Shown one piece after another: positions 1 through 12,781 of a stretch of 64,000 nt of DNA; position 1 is the first letter of the stretch; every line of letters starts with the position of its first letter. The DNA comes from Colias croceus. Taxonomy: Eukaryota > Arthropoda > Insecta > Lepidoptera > Pieridae. Both the position numbers and the translations under genes were made by a program. The stretch lies in the NCBI RefSeq assembly GCF_905220415.1, contig NC_059539.1, positions 8,060,001 through 8,124,000 on the forward strand, given 5' to 3'. The notes under the pieces are model-generated. The model was given only the letters and a program-made list of their open reading frames with translations, made no database searches and had not been told where the DNA came from.

Positions 1-3000
1 TATAATTTTGATATAAAATTTTATTTATAAGACACACTAATGAACTAGATTTTTATTAAATGCCTCCACGCAATTACATCCGCTAACATGCGTCTATTTT
101 AATGAGAAGAGAAGACCAAAGGATAAGATAGACTAATAAATGAATAGAGAATTCAGTGAATGTGTAGAAAAGGAAAGTGCAGGATATTGCACGCCGCGGC
201 CGCTATCGCGTAAAAATCAAGTCATCTTTATACCGTAACTAATGCGGTATGTCTCATAAGTATAAAAAAATATCTACTTGCTATTATAGTGTGGTATACT
301 AGCAAGAAGTGTGTAGATGAAGAACGAAATACACACCTCGACCTTGCTTTTGAATCTTCTTTATGGCCATTGAAAAATGTAATGAAAAATCCCATGCATA
401 CAGACCACAAGACATATTTATGTTTCCCTCAGGTGCAAGTTGCATTCGAATAGTCAATTGTTATGTAATCTGTTTTTTTATTTATTTTTCTTTAATTTCA
501 ACATAGTTATATCATTAAAATTATTTAATAAAAATTTACTAATGAACGTTTCGGAATACAGCATTAAAGTAGCACTGACTGGATTTAGCAGTACTAAATG
601 AAACGCTAGCCGTTTTTACGGTTAAAGCACAAACACGGTGGGCAGTACGCTATAAATAACACTTTCGCAGCATAAGCGCGTTAAATCGAATCCAACGATG
701 GCTGGAACCCGTCCGCTGTGCACCTGCGACAATTTTTATAGTATAAATTTGCATTAATTCATTTGGTCCTGTTTCCAGCGCATCGTATAAATGGGTTAGG
801 CGGTAAGTGGTGATTCCACTAGCTGCCTAGCCGGTCTTGCGGCGCGCCACGTCTGCTCCTAGATGTAGTTAATTGACGTTTGATGTCTGTCTGCCCGCTG
901 GCGTCTGCAAATAAATCTCATCTGCCTGACGCGATTTGCTGTGATTGTTTAATTAAACTTGTTGTAATCAAAGCTTTGTTTTGTAGATAAACGCAGGATT
1001 TTCTTTTAAACCCTTGAATATAAGAATTTGTATAGTAACTGCACAATACCTACATCTACAATATATATTCTACATGCTTTATTTCCACATAATTATCCAG
1101 AACGATGTATTGTTTGTATTGAAAAAGATAGACAAACTAGGTACAAAGCTTATTAGATTTTTCCAAACAAAGTGTTCACAATTAATGTGTTTAATATTGT
1201 GCATTACATTTATTTTGAAAATGTAATGAACAAACAATTCATGTAGAAATATTAACATTAATAATAAGAAAAAAAAAGTGAACAACTATTTGTTCAGTAA
1301 TTTGTATTATTATCGTAATATCATACTATTATGGAACTTAATTTGAAATAAATAACTATTTATTGGAAACAAATTATTATTTTTATGAAAATTTATTACA
1401 TATTTCCTTTACTTATCTTTCTATGGAGCATTTGAAGCATCATAACGCACATGATTGTACCGAAAAAGAGGCAATTAAGAACAAATACAGTGTTGTACCT
1501 TGATAAATTTGTGTAGTAGGTAATTTTAACAGATTTAAATAATATAATATAGGTAATAAAATAATATCTAATTTGTAATCATCTTATACTACCTATGTTT
1601 TAGAACAAAACTCACAATTAATATATTGCTAAGGCTTTTGCATAATTATAATTTGTAAAAAAATGTCATGGGAGGTGCATTTCCACAAGACGCAATGAGC
1701 ATACAAGTACAATTTAAATGAGGGATTTTTTATTTTGTTCACACAATTTATTTTGGTCGCATGAACACGTGCTGACAAGGGAAACCACTTAAAGATTCTA
1801 TTAGAGACGTCACACTGAACTCAGAGGATCCGGGCTAACCGCCTTACTATTTTTTATTACAAACGACTTGCACTTTCCCACATAAATACGGTCGTTGTGT
1901 ATTTTTACTTTTCCGGTTATAGCCGGTCCAGTCCACATCGACAAGGAAAATGTAAGCGCAAACCTTAGGCTGAAGGAATAAATTATAAACAGATTTATAA
2001 ACAGATCTAACGGGATTTTGTAGCCGAAACTGAAAGCGATAGACCTGAAAAGTAAGCACAATTTATTTAATATCTCTAAGCAGTAAAACATTCATGTACA
2101 TTATAATTCAACAAAAAGAATTTCAAAATCTTTTCCAAAATTTATCAAAGTTTGGAAAATAAATAGTCATTATTCTCTAAACCTATGTATGTATATAACT
2201 AATTAACCATAGATAAATATGCGTAAGCCAGCAGAATGATCATTATTCATTTCTAAGGTAAAAATCCTGCTGATAAGAAGTAACTTAGTAACTTATCAAA
2301 ATAATACTAAGTCCGATTTAGATATAGGTATGCATTATGATGACATCTAAATTCCTGTTTGACACAAATGAGAGGAAACACATTGCTTGAGGCTTAACGA
2401 TAAACGATGTATTAAAAAATATAAAGTAAAACCCACTCCGAGTGTATAAACTAGTCTTTAACATAATATCAATCTATATTTTATTCGCATGACAAAAACG
2501 AATGATTTTGATCTGAAAATAATAAAAAATATTGCATACGAACAATTTGATTACGATATTCTAGATAGATAAGGAAGGTTTGATAAGTCTTGTAACAACA
2601 ATCTTATCTTGTACGAACAATAAATTAAATATATTTACATTTGAGTTGAGCTTAATACAACGTGAGCTCTATAATTAATATAAAAGGCAAGGAACGCGTG
2701 CGCAATCAAATTTGCTCTTACAAACGATTTAAACGGGCGCGTGAGCCGTCTTGATAATATCACGGTTCGTAGCCAAACGGGCACCTTCCAACTTTCCCTA
2801 ACACCATGTGTTTAATAAAACCGCGACATTTTTTATAGCTTGCCGTATGATACGGTAAAAAATACGCTTTTTGTTGATTATTATTTCAATAAAAAATGAT
2901 ACAGTTGACTTTTTGTGCTCATCACTGTTTTTGTATGTATTCACACTGAAACATGCTGCGTTTCTGATAAGTGCACTAGTTATGAAATTATGTATAAATA

Positions 3001-6000
3001 TACAAGTAAGTTAAGTATATCTAATTAGAAAAATAATGTCTTATGAGAACTATTATTAACGCTGTTCTATAATTGAACGTAAATTGAAACGATATCGATT
3101 AACACACCAGTTATTTGCATAAATAAAAGCAATAGATAATTATAAAATTACACTCAACAGATGGGCTATCTATCATGTTCGTGGGATGTCACTGAAAGAC
3201 TACGACAAGCTAGCTTTAGGTATTAGTAAAATGTATGTATTATCGATAGCAATTAGACAGTTGAAGGCTTAAAGAGTAATAATAGACTTAGGACAGCAAT
3301 GTGCGCTAGGCAGGTGGAGGCGATTTATTCCAATATACAAAGTGAATAAAAAGTTCCAGTACTTGTACATCTTCGCTGGCAGGGTTTGGGCCTCGCTTCA
3401 GTAAGCTGGATGGATTCACGCCATATGGCAGTGCACATGCCCTGCTCGTGCCCTCGCCCGAAATTGCAGGTTGCTACAATTGGTTTCATTGAATTAAAAC
3501 GAACGTCTATCACAATTTGTTGTGCCCTATATAAATAATATAATGTTTTAATTTTTTTCCTTGTTTAGATCATCCATCATAGATATTACAAATCTACATG
3601 AGCGAAAGAATTATTATGTATGTATAAATGTAAAAGAATAAAGATTCAGAGATAAAATAGATAGATATTCTGAATATTCATATATTTAACTTACCAAGTA
3701 CTCGACATAACGACACATTTATGTATAAAATCAGGAATTCTCCAAAGGTCCATTTAAAAATGTAGCTTACCTACTAATTCTCAGAGTAAGGGTACTCTTA
3801 TGAACACATCACACATGGTTATATCAGATCATCTGCATTTGCGTTATAACAACTTCATTGTACTACCTAGTTCACATAACCATAACATCACAAAATTTTG
3901 CAATATGACGTCGCATTAATCAGTCATAACAATTACAATTCGTACTCTGGCGTTTTCCAATTATCGTCCCCTTGTTACTCCCTTGTAATGACGTGGAACG
4001 AGATGATGAAAGCCGCATCGAATCCCTATCCCGGTGATGTTTAATTGTTACACATTGTTTTAGATTGAGGCAATATGTCGGAGGCGGTGGGCCGTTATCT
4101 GATGAAATATGTCCGTTATGATTGGCAAACAAACAGTATGGCGCGTGGCCATATGTCGCGGCACGTGCGCGCGCGCATCGCTTGCGCTGCTCACTCAGGG
4201 ATGACACTGTAGCCCTTAAAATAGTAACCAAGTGAAAACTTTTCACTTTCGTTTAGACTTTTTATGTTTTGTTACGAAAAAAAAAAGGTTAATTTACATC
4301 CAATAACACGAATTTAAAAACCATTTCGAAATTCCTAATAAAACAACCGCAAACATGTTAGTAAACTAATTTTGTTTTTTTCATTTATATAGCTCCTGAC
4401 TTTCACAATAATGGAGATTAGAGCTGCATATTCGAAGAATCAAGTCCCAAAATATTTATCCACTGATTCGGAATGCAGAACAGTCACATTGGCTCTTAAG
4501 TCTTCCTATTGCTACGTGATTCCACTTCTAGTAGGTACTTTTTATCCTCATATAACTTTTAATAAAATAATAAATTTGCGAGTCTTCTGCATTGTAACTC
4601 TATGGTCAGTGAAGCCACCGTGAGCACACCGTGAGCCTCCCATACGTCAACGTATAACACTAATCATTTTTCGCTTGATAGGGTTCATTGTGGTACCCTC
4701 ACGGATTGTATTATTCACGCTAATATTTATATTTTTTTTATCTTGTTAGTACCACGATGTGGCGACAATTAAATGAAAAAGACATAAAACTGCTGTAAAG
4801 TTAGCATGGGCCCGTATCACTTCACCGCGACATCGACCTTACTATTGACAATGAACTTTGCTTTGATATAGGGGAAGTTGAGCTGAAAATACCTAGTTAT
4901 ATAATGTACTGAATTACTTGTTAATTTTAAAATATAAAGTTGTATTTTTCTTTGTAATAATTCTTTTACCCAACTCCTAATTTGTAATTGGATGTACAAT
5001 CCACTTACACTGCAATTTATAGATCAGTTAAACAGTAATTGATGTTATAAGCGCTTGATTTAAATTATCACTTGAACTACTTGTTTGAGTATTCGGCCAA
5101 GCTGTTACCTATAAACTCTCTCCATTTCTGCAATAAAATATATCCTAAATTTTTTATCGATTTCATTATACTAAATCAGTTTCATAGCATTGAAGATCCT
5201 ACAAGCAAAGATTCTCCACTTCATGACTGGACGATTTCTAGTAATCCTAGTTAGGTAATGATCGATTACGATAGAAGGAAAAGCAAAACTGTCGTGCAAA
5301 TACTTTTTTGATAGGTACATCATACCAAAACATATATTAATAGGAATTCAAATAACATATATATATGTATATCAAAATACTTTTTTCCTATATAAAAAGG
5401 ACAAAAGTATCAACAATAAAGTTGAAGGATCAACAATTGCTAGATACAAATAAAACAAATTTATCATGAATAAATAAAAATAATTATACAGACTAGTACG
5501 GCTGATGATCCCCAGCTACGCTTGCGGTGGGCAAATGACGCGGGCAACCCGCATGCAGCGGTGATTTGCATGCGCCTGACCGATGACAGCACCGATAACT
5601 TTAACTTATTGCCGCTATTTACGTACTTACTATATAGGTATCGTTGGTACCTACTTATATGCCAAATAGGTAATATAGTATACATATAAAGTACAGCGAT
5701 TAAGAATTGTGTAGGTTGTAGGTCAGATGGATGCCCGTGCAAATTGTAAGTAGCTAGTGACTTCTTACAGTGGACCAGGAAAGTATATTTTCAATAACGC
5801 AGATGTTCGTGTAAAATTGGGTATAACAATTAACAATGATGAAAATAACTTTGTGGGGACAGGGAATCCCCTGTCATATAATCATATGTTTAAAACAACT
5901 TTTAACACCTGTAGCAAAATGATACGAAAAATTTTCATGAAAATAAACCGAATTTATCAATAATCATATGGCAATCAGACTTGGAAAGTTTTATTACCTA

Positions 6001-8792
6001 CCTGCTGTCTGTGCTGATGATAGATACCTACTTCTTTAATTTTTTAGCTCATTTTATAACAAGCAAAAATATGTACTTACCTACACTGCAACAAGTTTCG
6101 AAGTGTTTTTTACAGCCAAATTGCTGAATACTATCAAAACTGCTTAGAATTTGTATTACCAAATGTTCGACAAAAGTAAAAATAATCTAAGATTGTGCTT
6201 ATTTCCGGTGCAATTAACAGTATTTTAGGGATAACTCTGGATGCAAAAATCAATGTTGCACTCATGTTCAGTTCTGCTGCCCGTGCTGTTAGTGATATTT
6301 ACCTACTTCTGGGCCAATCTATCGCATTCTTATAGTTGCGTCACAATACATTATATTAATTAGTATGTAGTGTATTTTATTTATATACATAAACAGCTAT
6401 TTATATTCAACTGTAGATGATACGCATGATTAGAACTTACTCGTGGTAAAGATATAGGTAAATTAGTATGCCACATTTTCGGCATAATAAAATTCAAAAC
6501 TCTTTTATGGGTCAAGGTTTTCGTTTTTATAACAAAATTCCTCGTAATGTAACGAATTTTAATGTTATTCATTTGTTAAATCTACTTTGATTAACAAAGC
6601 TTAAGTATTAGGTAGGTACCTTCACAATAAACGAATATCTTGATAATAAAAATGGATGGAAATTGGAATATATAATTCCCAATTTAAAAACAGGATTGAA
6701 GGACAGCCAATGAATTTAAATTCTGTTTTATTACTTGTAATGAATTACTTAGTACTTAATCACGTTTTTTGGCGATTCTTGTAGGTAAAAGCGACAATCA
6801 GATTTGGTGTTACCTACCTAGTTGTAAAAAGGACTATTTAACAATGCTTGTAAAAGTTTACATGGTAAAATAAGTTTTAAGTCTGAGTCTTGAGAATGTA
6901 ATCAATCATTCTATTAAAAAAATACCTAGTTACATTATTTCTTATCTCAATTCGTTAAAGTTTAAAAATTATATTGGCCAATATATTCTCACAGGAAACA
7001 ATTTTCCAATAAAACAAAAGATAACGGCGGGGAACGTATCTGTTCACACAATAATTAAACACCCCATCAAATACGTTATCCAATCTATATTGGAAATTGC
7101 AATTAAGATAAAATTTGTTCATTAAATAGTATCGTTTTCTACACGAATTTTCGCGCGAGCGGAAACTATAAATCTAAGATGGACGGGAAAAAAATGTCGA
7201 AGTCTAAGCGCGATAGAGATAATAAAACAAATAAATTTGAGTTTCTATTATTAGAGTTGTATATTAATTGCGCGGACGCACCTGGGTCGTACAGGTGAGG
7301 GATATGTTTTGGGGTCAACGGTGGTTTTGACATGGTTGCGACGCGCCATAGGATTGTGGGAAATGACCCATTGGCGCGTCGCAAGTTAATTATCGCGTTC
7401 ATTTAGCTCTTGATGTATTTAGGGCACGCGTGGGGTATCGTCGCGTATGTTGCGATTACATATAATATACATTTACGACATCATTATTTTTGTCAATGGC
7501 ATTCTTTATATAATACTTCCTACTACATATTACCTATAACAGATTCAACATGGATAACACAATATAGACGACGATAAACCACATCAATTGACACTAATTG
7601 CGTATTATAGAGGTATTGTAGCGCTCATACTCACGGTCTAAGATTTATTTTCTGGAAGGTATTATGTTTTGTTCTATGAAAATCCTTGGTAATATTATTA
7701 AACTTACAATTTAGAATTTGTACCTAGTTGCTGAAGGCCCGCTCTCAATTCCATGGGGCATGGGACTTATCATCGTCCGCGTAGCGCAAATCGCAGTTAG
7801 CATGACTATCATGCTAATTACTGCGATTTAAATTTATAAATATCATTTTCACTACCTAACTATGTATTCTACTAAGAATATAGCAAATTGAAAAGAATAT
7901 AATGATTAATGGTTAAAATTCTAATTATTCTTCGTCGTTCTTTTTGTATTTTATAGTAAATCGTTGTCATTTAGTCCCATATTTAAAATAGGATATTGGA
8001 GTGGTACTTCCTCAGAGACGCGGAATTCCGCGCCGGTGACATCTTTTGTTGTAGAAAATATTTTTATACCTGTAGGTAGGCTACAGGCTACAACGATATA
8101 AATATAATTGTTACGACTGATAACTCGGCAGCTACGCCCCTATATGTAGTCTATGGAAACCTTTTGCCTCTTAAGGTGCCTAGTAGAGCAAAACGCGAGT
8201 TTGCTGCTAAATTATAATGCTTTAAAGTATATGATTAACTGCAGTAAAAAATCTCAGATAAATATATGATATTCTTCAGGAGATAAACTAGCTAGATAGT
8301 GTGTTGAAAACACAATACAACTTATTTTACTCGATAGAAAAAAATCACAAAGGTACCTCTAAAAAAATCTTTTGATGCTTAAAAACCATACTAAACTACA
8401 TGCAATCATTCTGTTTATTCGGCAAATAATTCTACAAGCAACATACTAAGATAAATACTGTGTTATTTTTTTAGTCCAATCAATAGATTTCGTGTAAATC
8501 GCAAATTCTTATTCCCAAACCAAAAACGTACGCATGTGTGCGTGAACGCCTGTGTACCGACACTACCGGCCGAGGCCCGTTCGTAATGATTCGCGTATGG
8601 CGATTGGCGTCGGGCTGCAACTGTGGCGCGGCGTGTGTGTGTGAGTGGAATGAAATGCTTGCTCAGGGCAGCGCCTTAACTTGAATTTAACCAAATTCAA
8701 ACAACAAAACATCGCAAGAAAATCATTACCAAAATACAGTTCTGTGTAATAGGTACTGGCCGAAGCATATGATATTTAGTTGTATATAGAGT
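1..8792. other. AT-rich non-coding region, no gene seen
   Basis: I found no exon chain, conserved protein segment, RNA gene or well-formed mobile element here. All open frames are under about 110 codons, lack recognisable motifs and occur about as often on either strand as chance predicts. A few short patches are markedly richer in G and C than the surroundings, roughly at 600-930, 4070-4200, 7140-7440 and 8520-8650. The second includes an E-box core CACGTG near 4162. These patches could be regulatory DNA or old repeat fragments, but the sequence alone does not decide. The gene that would own them, if any, lies outside the window to the left or spans it with a large intron. Confidence 0.6.
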
Positions 8793-10492
8793 AAGATCCC
8801 AGAGCGATAAGACATAACTTATTTTCTAAAAGATGAAACTTTAAGTTCTCAGTAGTGTCTCATGTACTTTGTATACCTGCGTGTTTGTGAAGTTTGCCCA
8901 GTGACACCTGGGCAGGTACCAGGTGAGAAAGGTGACTAAAAATAAGAGTTACTTTACTTAAATTTAGATGGCTGATTTTTAGATATATTTTATAGAATAT
9001 CATTCTCAAATGGTATCGCAAGTATCAGACACTTTTCATGGACCAAAACTTTTGTCAGACGCTTTAAAGCTCCACCAAAAATAAATAAACTTTTAAACTT
9101 ATTTTTTAATGTCTGATTTTTTAATATGTTATCAACATAACTATTACAAAATTATATTTAATCAGTCAGACAAATCGGAATGACCAAAAATCCACTAAAC
9201 ACAAAAATTATTCGGCCGTGAGTACGAACGCGAGAGCATTATGCATGCGTTTCAGAGCGAGTGAGAGGTCCATAGTAACACAATATATGGCTCACGCGCA
9301 CAAGCAAGCGTGTTTACGAGTATCCTAAGGGTATTGAGGGGGATCGATAGTAGCGGGTGACACATCCCCAGATTTGGAATAACAAAGATACGTAGTATAG
9401 AAAAAAGTTTAAAGTGATGTCAATTCACATTAAATAAATATCGATTGTTTCAATTTGTAGCCCTTTCAATAAATATATTTGTACATACCGTATCTGACTA
9501 CAAGTTAAAAAGAGACTATTTTTAAATTTCTATAGATATGGCAGCATGAGTTTTAAATTATGTTGACATATTTTCTCCCAAAATGATAGCTACAAATAAT
9601 CACTATTAGCCTATTAGGAGTCCAGTCTGTTTAAAGATCGCATCTATTTTTTACGCAATCTAGAAGAGCACAAAAATCTAAAAAAATGGAAACCTTACAA
9701 AATCTTGTTTAAATTTATGTGCATAATTGCGTAAATATTAGGGAAGAAAAAGATAGATATTATAATTATTGTATTTTTATCGATACGTGACTTTACCACT
9801 TTGTCAAGCACTAAGCCTGTCACACTATTTTCTTTTTCATCCTAAATCCTAATCCTAAAACAAAAAGGTGGAGGTTGTATGCTAAAAATTAATTTACCGA
9901 ATAGATGCAATAAATTATTTTAATTTTAATTATTAATTTATTACCTTAATGTTGAAATTCATTTTATTTGAAAAGAGATGCAGAAATATTTTATCGAAAG
10001 CAGTAAGTACTTTTTGGACATTCTTCGCTCTGACACGCATGCGCATAATACTCTCGCGTTCGTACTCACGGCTGAATATTTTTTGTGTTTAGTGGATTTT
10101 TGGTCATTCCAATTTGTCTGACTGATTAAATATAATTTTGTAATAGTTATGTTGATAACATATTAAAAAAATCAGACATTAAAAAATAAGTAAAGTTCAT
10201 TTATTTTTGGGGGAGCTTTAAAGCGTCTGACAAAAGTTTTGGTCCATGAAAAGTGTCTGATACTTGCGATACCATTTGAGAATGATATTCTATAAAATAT
10301 ATCTAAAAATCAGCCATCTAAATTTAAGTAAAGTAACTCTTATTTTTAGTCACCTTTCTCACCTGGTACCTGCCCAGGTGTCACTGGGCAAACTTCACAA
10401 ACACGCAGGTATACAAAGTACATGAGACACTACTGAGAACTTAAAGTTTCATCTTTTAGCAAATAAGTTATGTCTTATCGCTCTGGGATCTT
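8793..10492. mobile_element. 1.7-kb foldback element with ~468-bp inverted arms
   Basis: The left arm (about 8793-9260) reads back as the reverse complement of the right arm (about 10026-10492) with only scattered mismatches. The outermost shared bases are AAGATCCCAGAGC on the left and its complement ending at about 10492. The inner ends of the arms are GC-rich and include GAGAG(C/T)ATTATG. The spacer between arms, about 765 bp, is AT-rich and has no coding capacity that I can see. Arms this long around a non-coding core are typical of non-autonomous foldback or long-TIR DNA transposons. I see no clear target-site duplication, so the superfamily is not assigned. Confidence 0.85.
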
Positions 10493-12079
10493 GGACTAAT
10501 AGCATTCAATCTTTATAAATAAGAATGTGTTGATTGTTGAAGAATAGACGGCAAGGCGAAAGACGCGGTTTCAAATCCCGCCTCGTCACCGAATTTTTTC
10601 TCGTTTGTAAAAATGATTCACATGTCAATAATATTTATTTTATGGGTTGAAAATAAAATAATAATTTTATTATTAACGTTTTATTTATTTAATCATCAAT
10701 ATTATGGTATCACATCTGTAGGGATTTTAAGCACGCCAAGCATTCTTTAAATGTACGCGAACAGTTGTACAATAAATAGAATCCGTCATGCACTTACCAG
10801 TTAACAATTTTGTATGATTTTAGATATAAATTAAAAATGTACACTTTTCACCATAGTAATATCGTAAAACAGTATAATCTATTTATTATAGAGAGATCAG
10901 ATTGTAACGGGCTTGGGATAAATAGATTTATAACGGTTCTACGTTTACCTGGTGGCAATTTTCATGAAATAATCTGTAGATTAACATTAAGTCGTCTATA
11001 GTGAATCGTGGTGTCTCACGTAAACTGGGCTTTCAAAAAAGAAATGTGATAAAGCGCCTCTAATAGTTATTAGGATAAATTAAATGAAGAACAATAAGAT
11101 CTGACTAATTTTAAAATTCCTTCCTAGTTTTTTAATTAATTGGTGTTTTATTCTTTTATGTGTTATATTGAATTCAAGTGAGACATACTGATTCACTGAC
11201 CACGACATGACTGAAAAGAAAGATATACAAAGAGGTACATGTCGAATTGAAAACGATTACAAAAGTCGTATAATTAATGATTTCTTTATTTAAACAGATG
11301 CTGTATTTATCGTATAAATTCTAACTTTAATCTGATTGATATTGAATTTCTCTAATTTAAATGTTTGATATGAACAATCTTAAATATTATTTGATTATTT
11401 TCTATAGTCCTTTTCAGCTATGATGATTCCTGTGACACTTCATCGTGTTCCGAATTACGTATTTTATGTTTAAAACGCCAAAATGATTTTAGTGCATAAT
11501 ATTTTTATTTTATGGCGGCATTATTACCAAAAATATAAAAATGAGACATCTTAAGCTTATAAATCAAAAACAGTATTGTTTAGTTTAATATAATGAAAAA
11601 TAAAATAAAATAACACAAACATATAATGCAACTCGTGTACATGAAATGGATCGTTGAAAAATCATAGAGTTGGAAAATCATATAATCGGCGCCCATCTTA
11701 TGATCGTTTGTCAATCGAGTCAATCGTCTGTAGGAGTGCGTCAGCCTTGTATACAAGTTGCATTTTTATATTGATACTTTCCGTGGTATTCTGCTATTGT
11801 TACTAATTGTTATTGTTGACTTTTTGTTGCTGTTGTTTGCTAAGTTTCCTTAGTTAATTGATGGCGAAATGCCGAAAAAACTAATTTTGGTACATTATTC
11901 AAATCGATTTCATTTCCATATAAAATATTATCGATTATCGAAAACAATTGATATGATTTCAGTACAGACATCTCTTCACGTGTCAAAAATCGATGTGTCA
12001 CAGAAATCATCTTAGGTGGAAAGGACTATAGGTGGTGTCGGTATTGGTTAGTAAAAACCAACGCAGTTAGTCTCTTTCA
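10493..12079. other. Intergenic, with a tRNA-like B-box remnant
   Basis: No gene is seen. Near 10545-10592 a GC-rich stretch carries GGTTTCAAATCCCG, close to the RNA polymerase III B-box consensus (GGTTCRANNCC), followed by a T-run. I see no matching A-box or full cloverleaf upstream, so it reads as the 3' part of a tRNA-derived SINE rather than a functional tRNA. The remainder is AT-rich single-copy-looking DNA. Confidence 0.45.
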
Positions 12080-12385
12080 ATGATAATATTAAAAGTAAAT
12101 AGGTGTAGAAAGGTTACCAATACTACATCATATCTTAAAAAACGACAAAATCACGAACACTTGATAAGACTTCAAAGTAAAATGGCATGTTTCAAGCTTA
12201 GATTACAAAATAAAGTACAGATGGAGCATGACAACCGCCCGTCGCCCTTGTCAAAGAAAATACGAAATCAAAAACAAATACGTCGCTGCACCAGTGCTAT
12301 AGCGCATAAAGTGTCATGCAATACGTCAAAAAGGGTTTGCAATTTTAGTAAAAAAATGCCGTCTTGTGATAATAAAACGCTGTAA
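12080..12385 (+). CDS. Small basic hypothetical ORF (weak)
   Basis: An open frame of 101 codons starts at ATG with an in-frame TAG four codons upstream. The product is strongly basic, with Lys and Arg spread evenly and six cysteines, and has no signal peptide or membrane segment. I recognise no family. A second open stretch at about 12490-12663 follows a plausible splice acceptor (TTTTACAG ending at about 12489). It encodes about 57 residues of normal, globular-looking composition that include KTVKWLKDLQGNAVGFFDRE, then a stop. A weak donor (CT|GTAAAA) just before the first ORF's stop would join the two in frame. An AATAAA follows at 12776-12781. It could be a small two-exon gene, a decayed gene or a transposon relic; composition alone cannot settle this. 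Confidence 0.27.
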   Translation: MIILKVNRCRKVTNTTSYLKKRQNHEHLIRLQSKMACFKLRLQNKVQMEHDNRPSPLSKKIRNQKQIRRCTSAIAHKVSCNTSKRVCNFSKKMPSCDNKTL

Positions 12386-12781
12386 AATTTGTTCCCGAAA
12401 ACAAAAAAATATATAAAACATCGTTTCACAAGTTTTCTGTAGATTATTTGGCTGATTTATTTCTTTAATACGAATAATAATTTTACAGATATGAAGGAAT
12501 ACAAAACTTCAACGTATGTTGCCAGTATTTTGAAAATGAATTTGCCATTTTTATTGGTAAAACGGTAAAATGGTTAAAAGATCTTCAGGGTAATGCTGTT
12601 GGATTTTTCGATCGTGAATGTGATTATTTGTATAGTGCACTAAAGGTTCATGATAATTATTAGATTATTTTAATAAGCATAATACATTATTTTGTTACTT
12701 TTATAAAGCTTAAAAACGTCATAGTCGTTTTCGCTAGCGATTTAATTTATGTGAACTCCATGATGGATATGATGAAAATAA

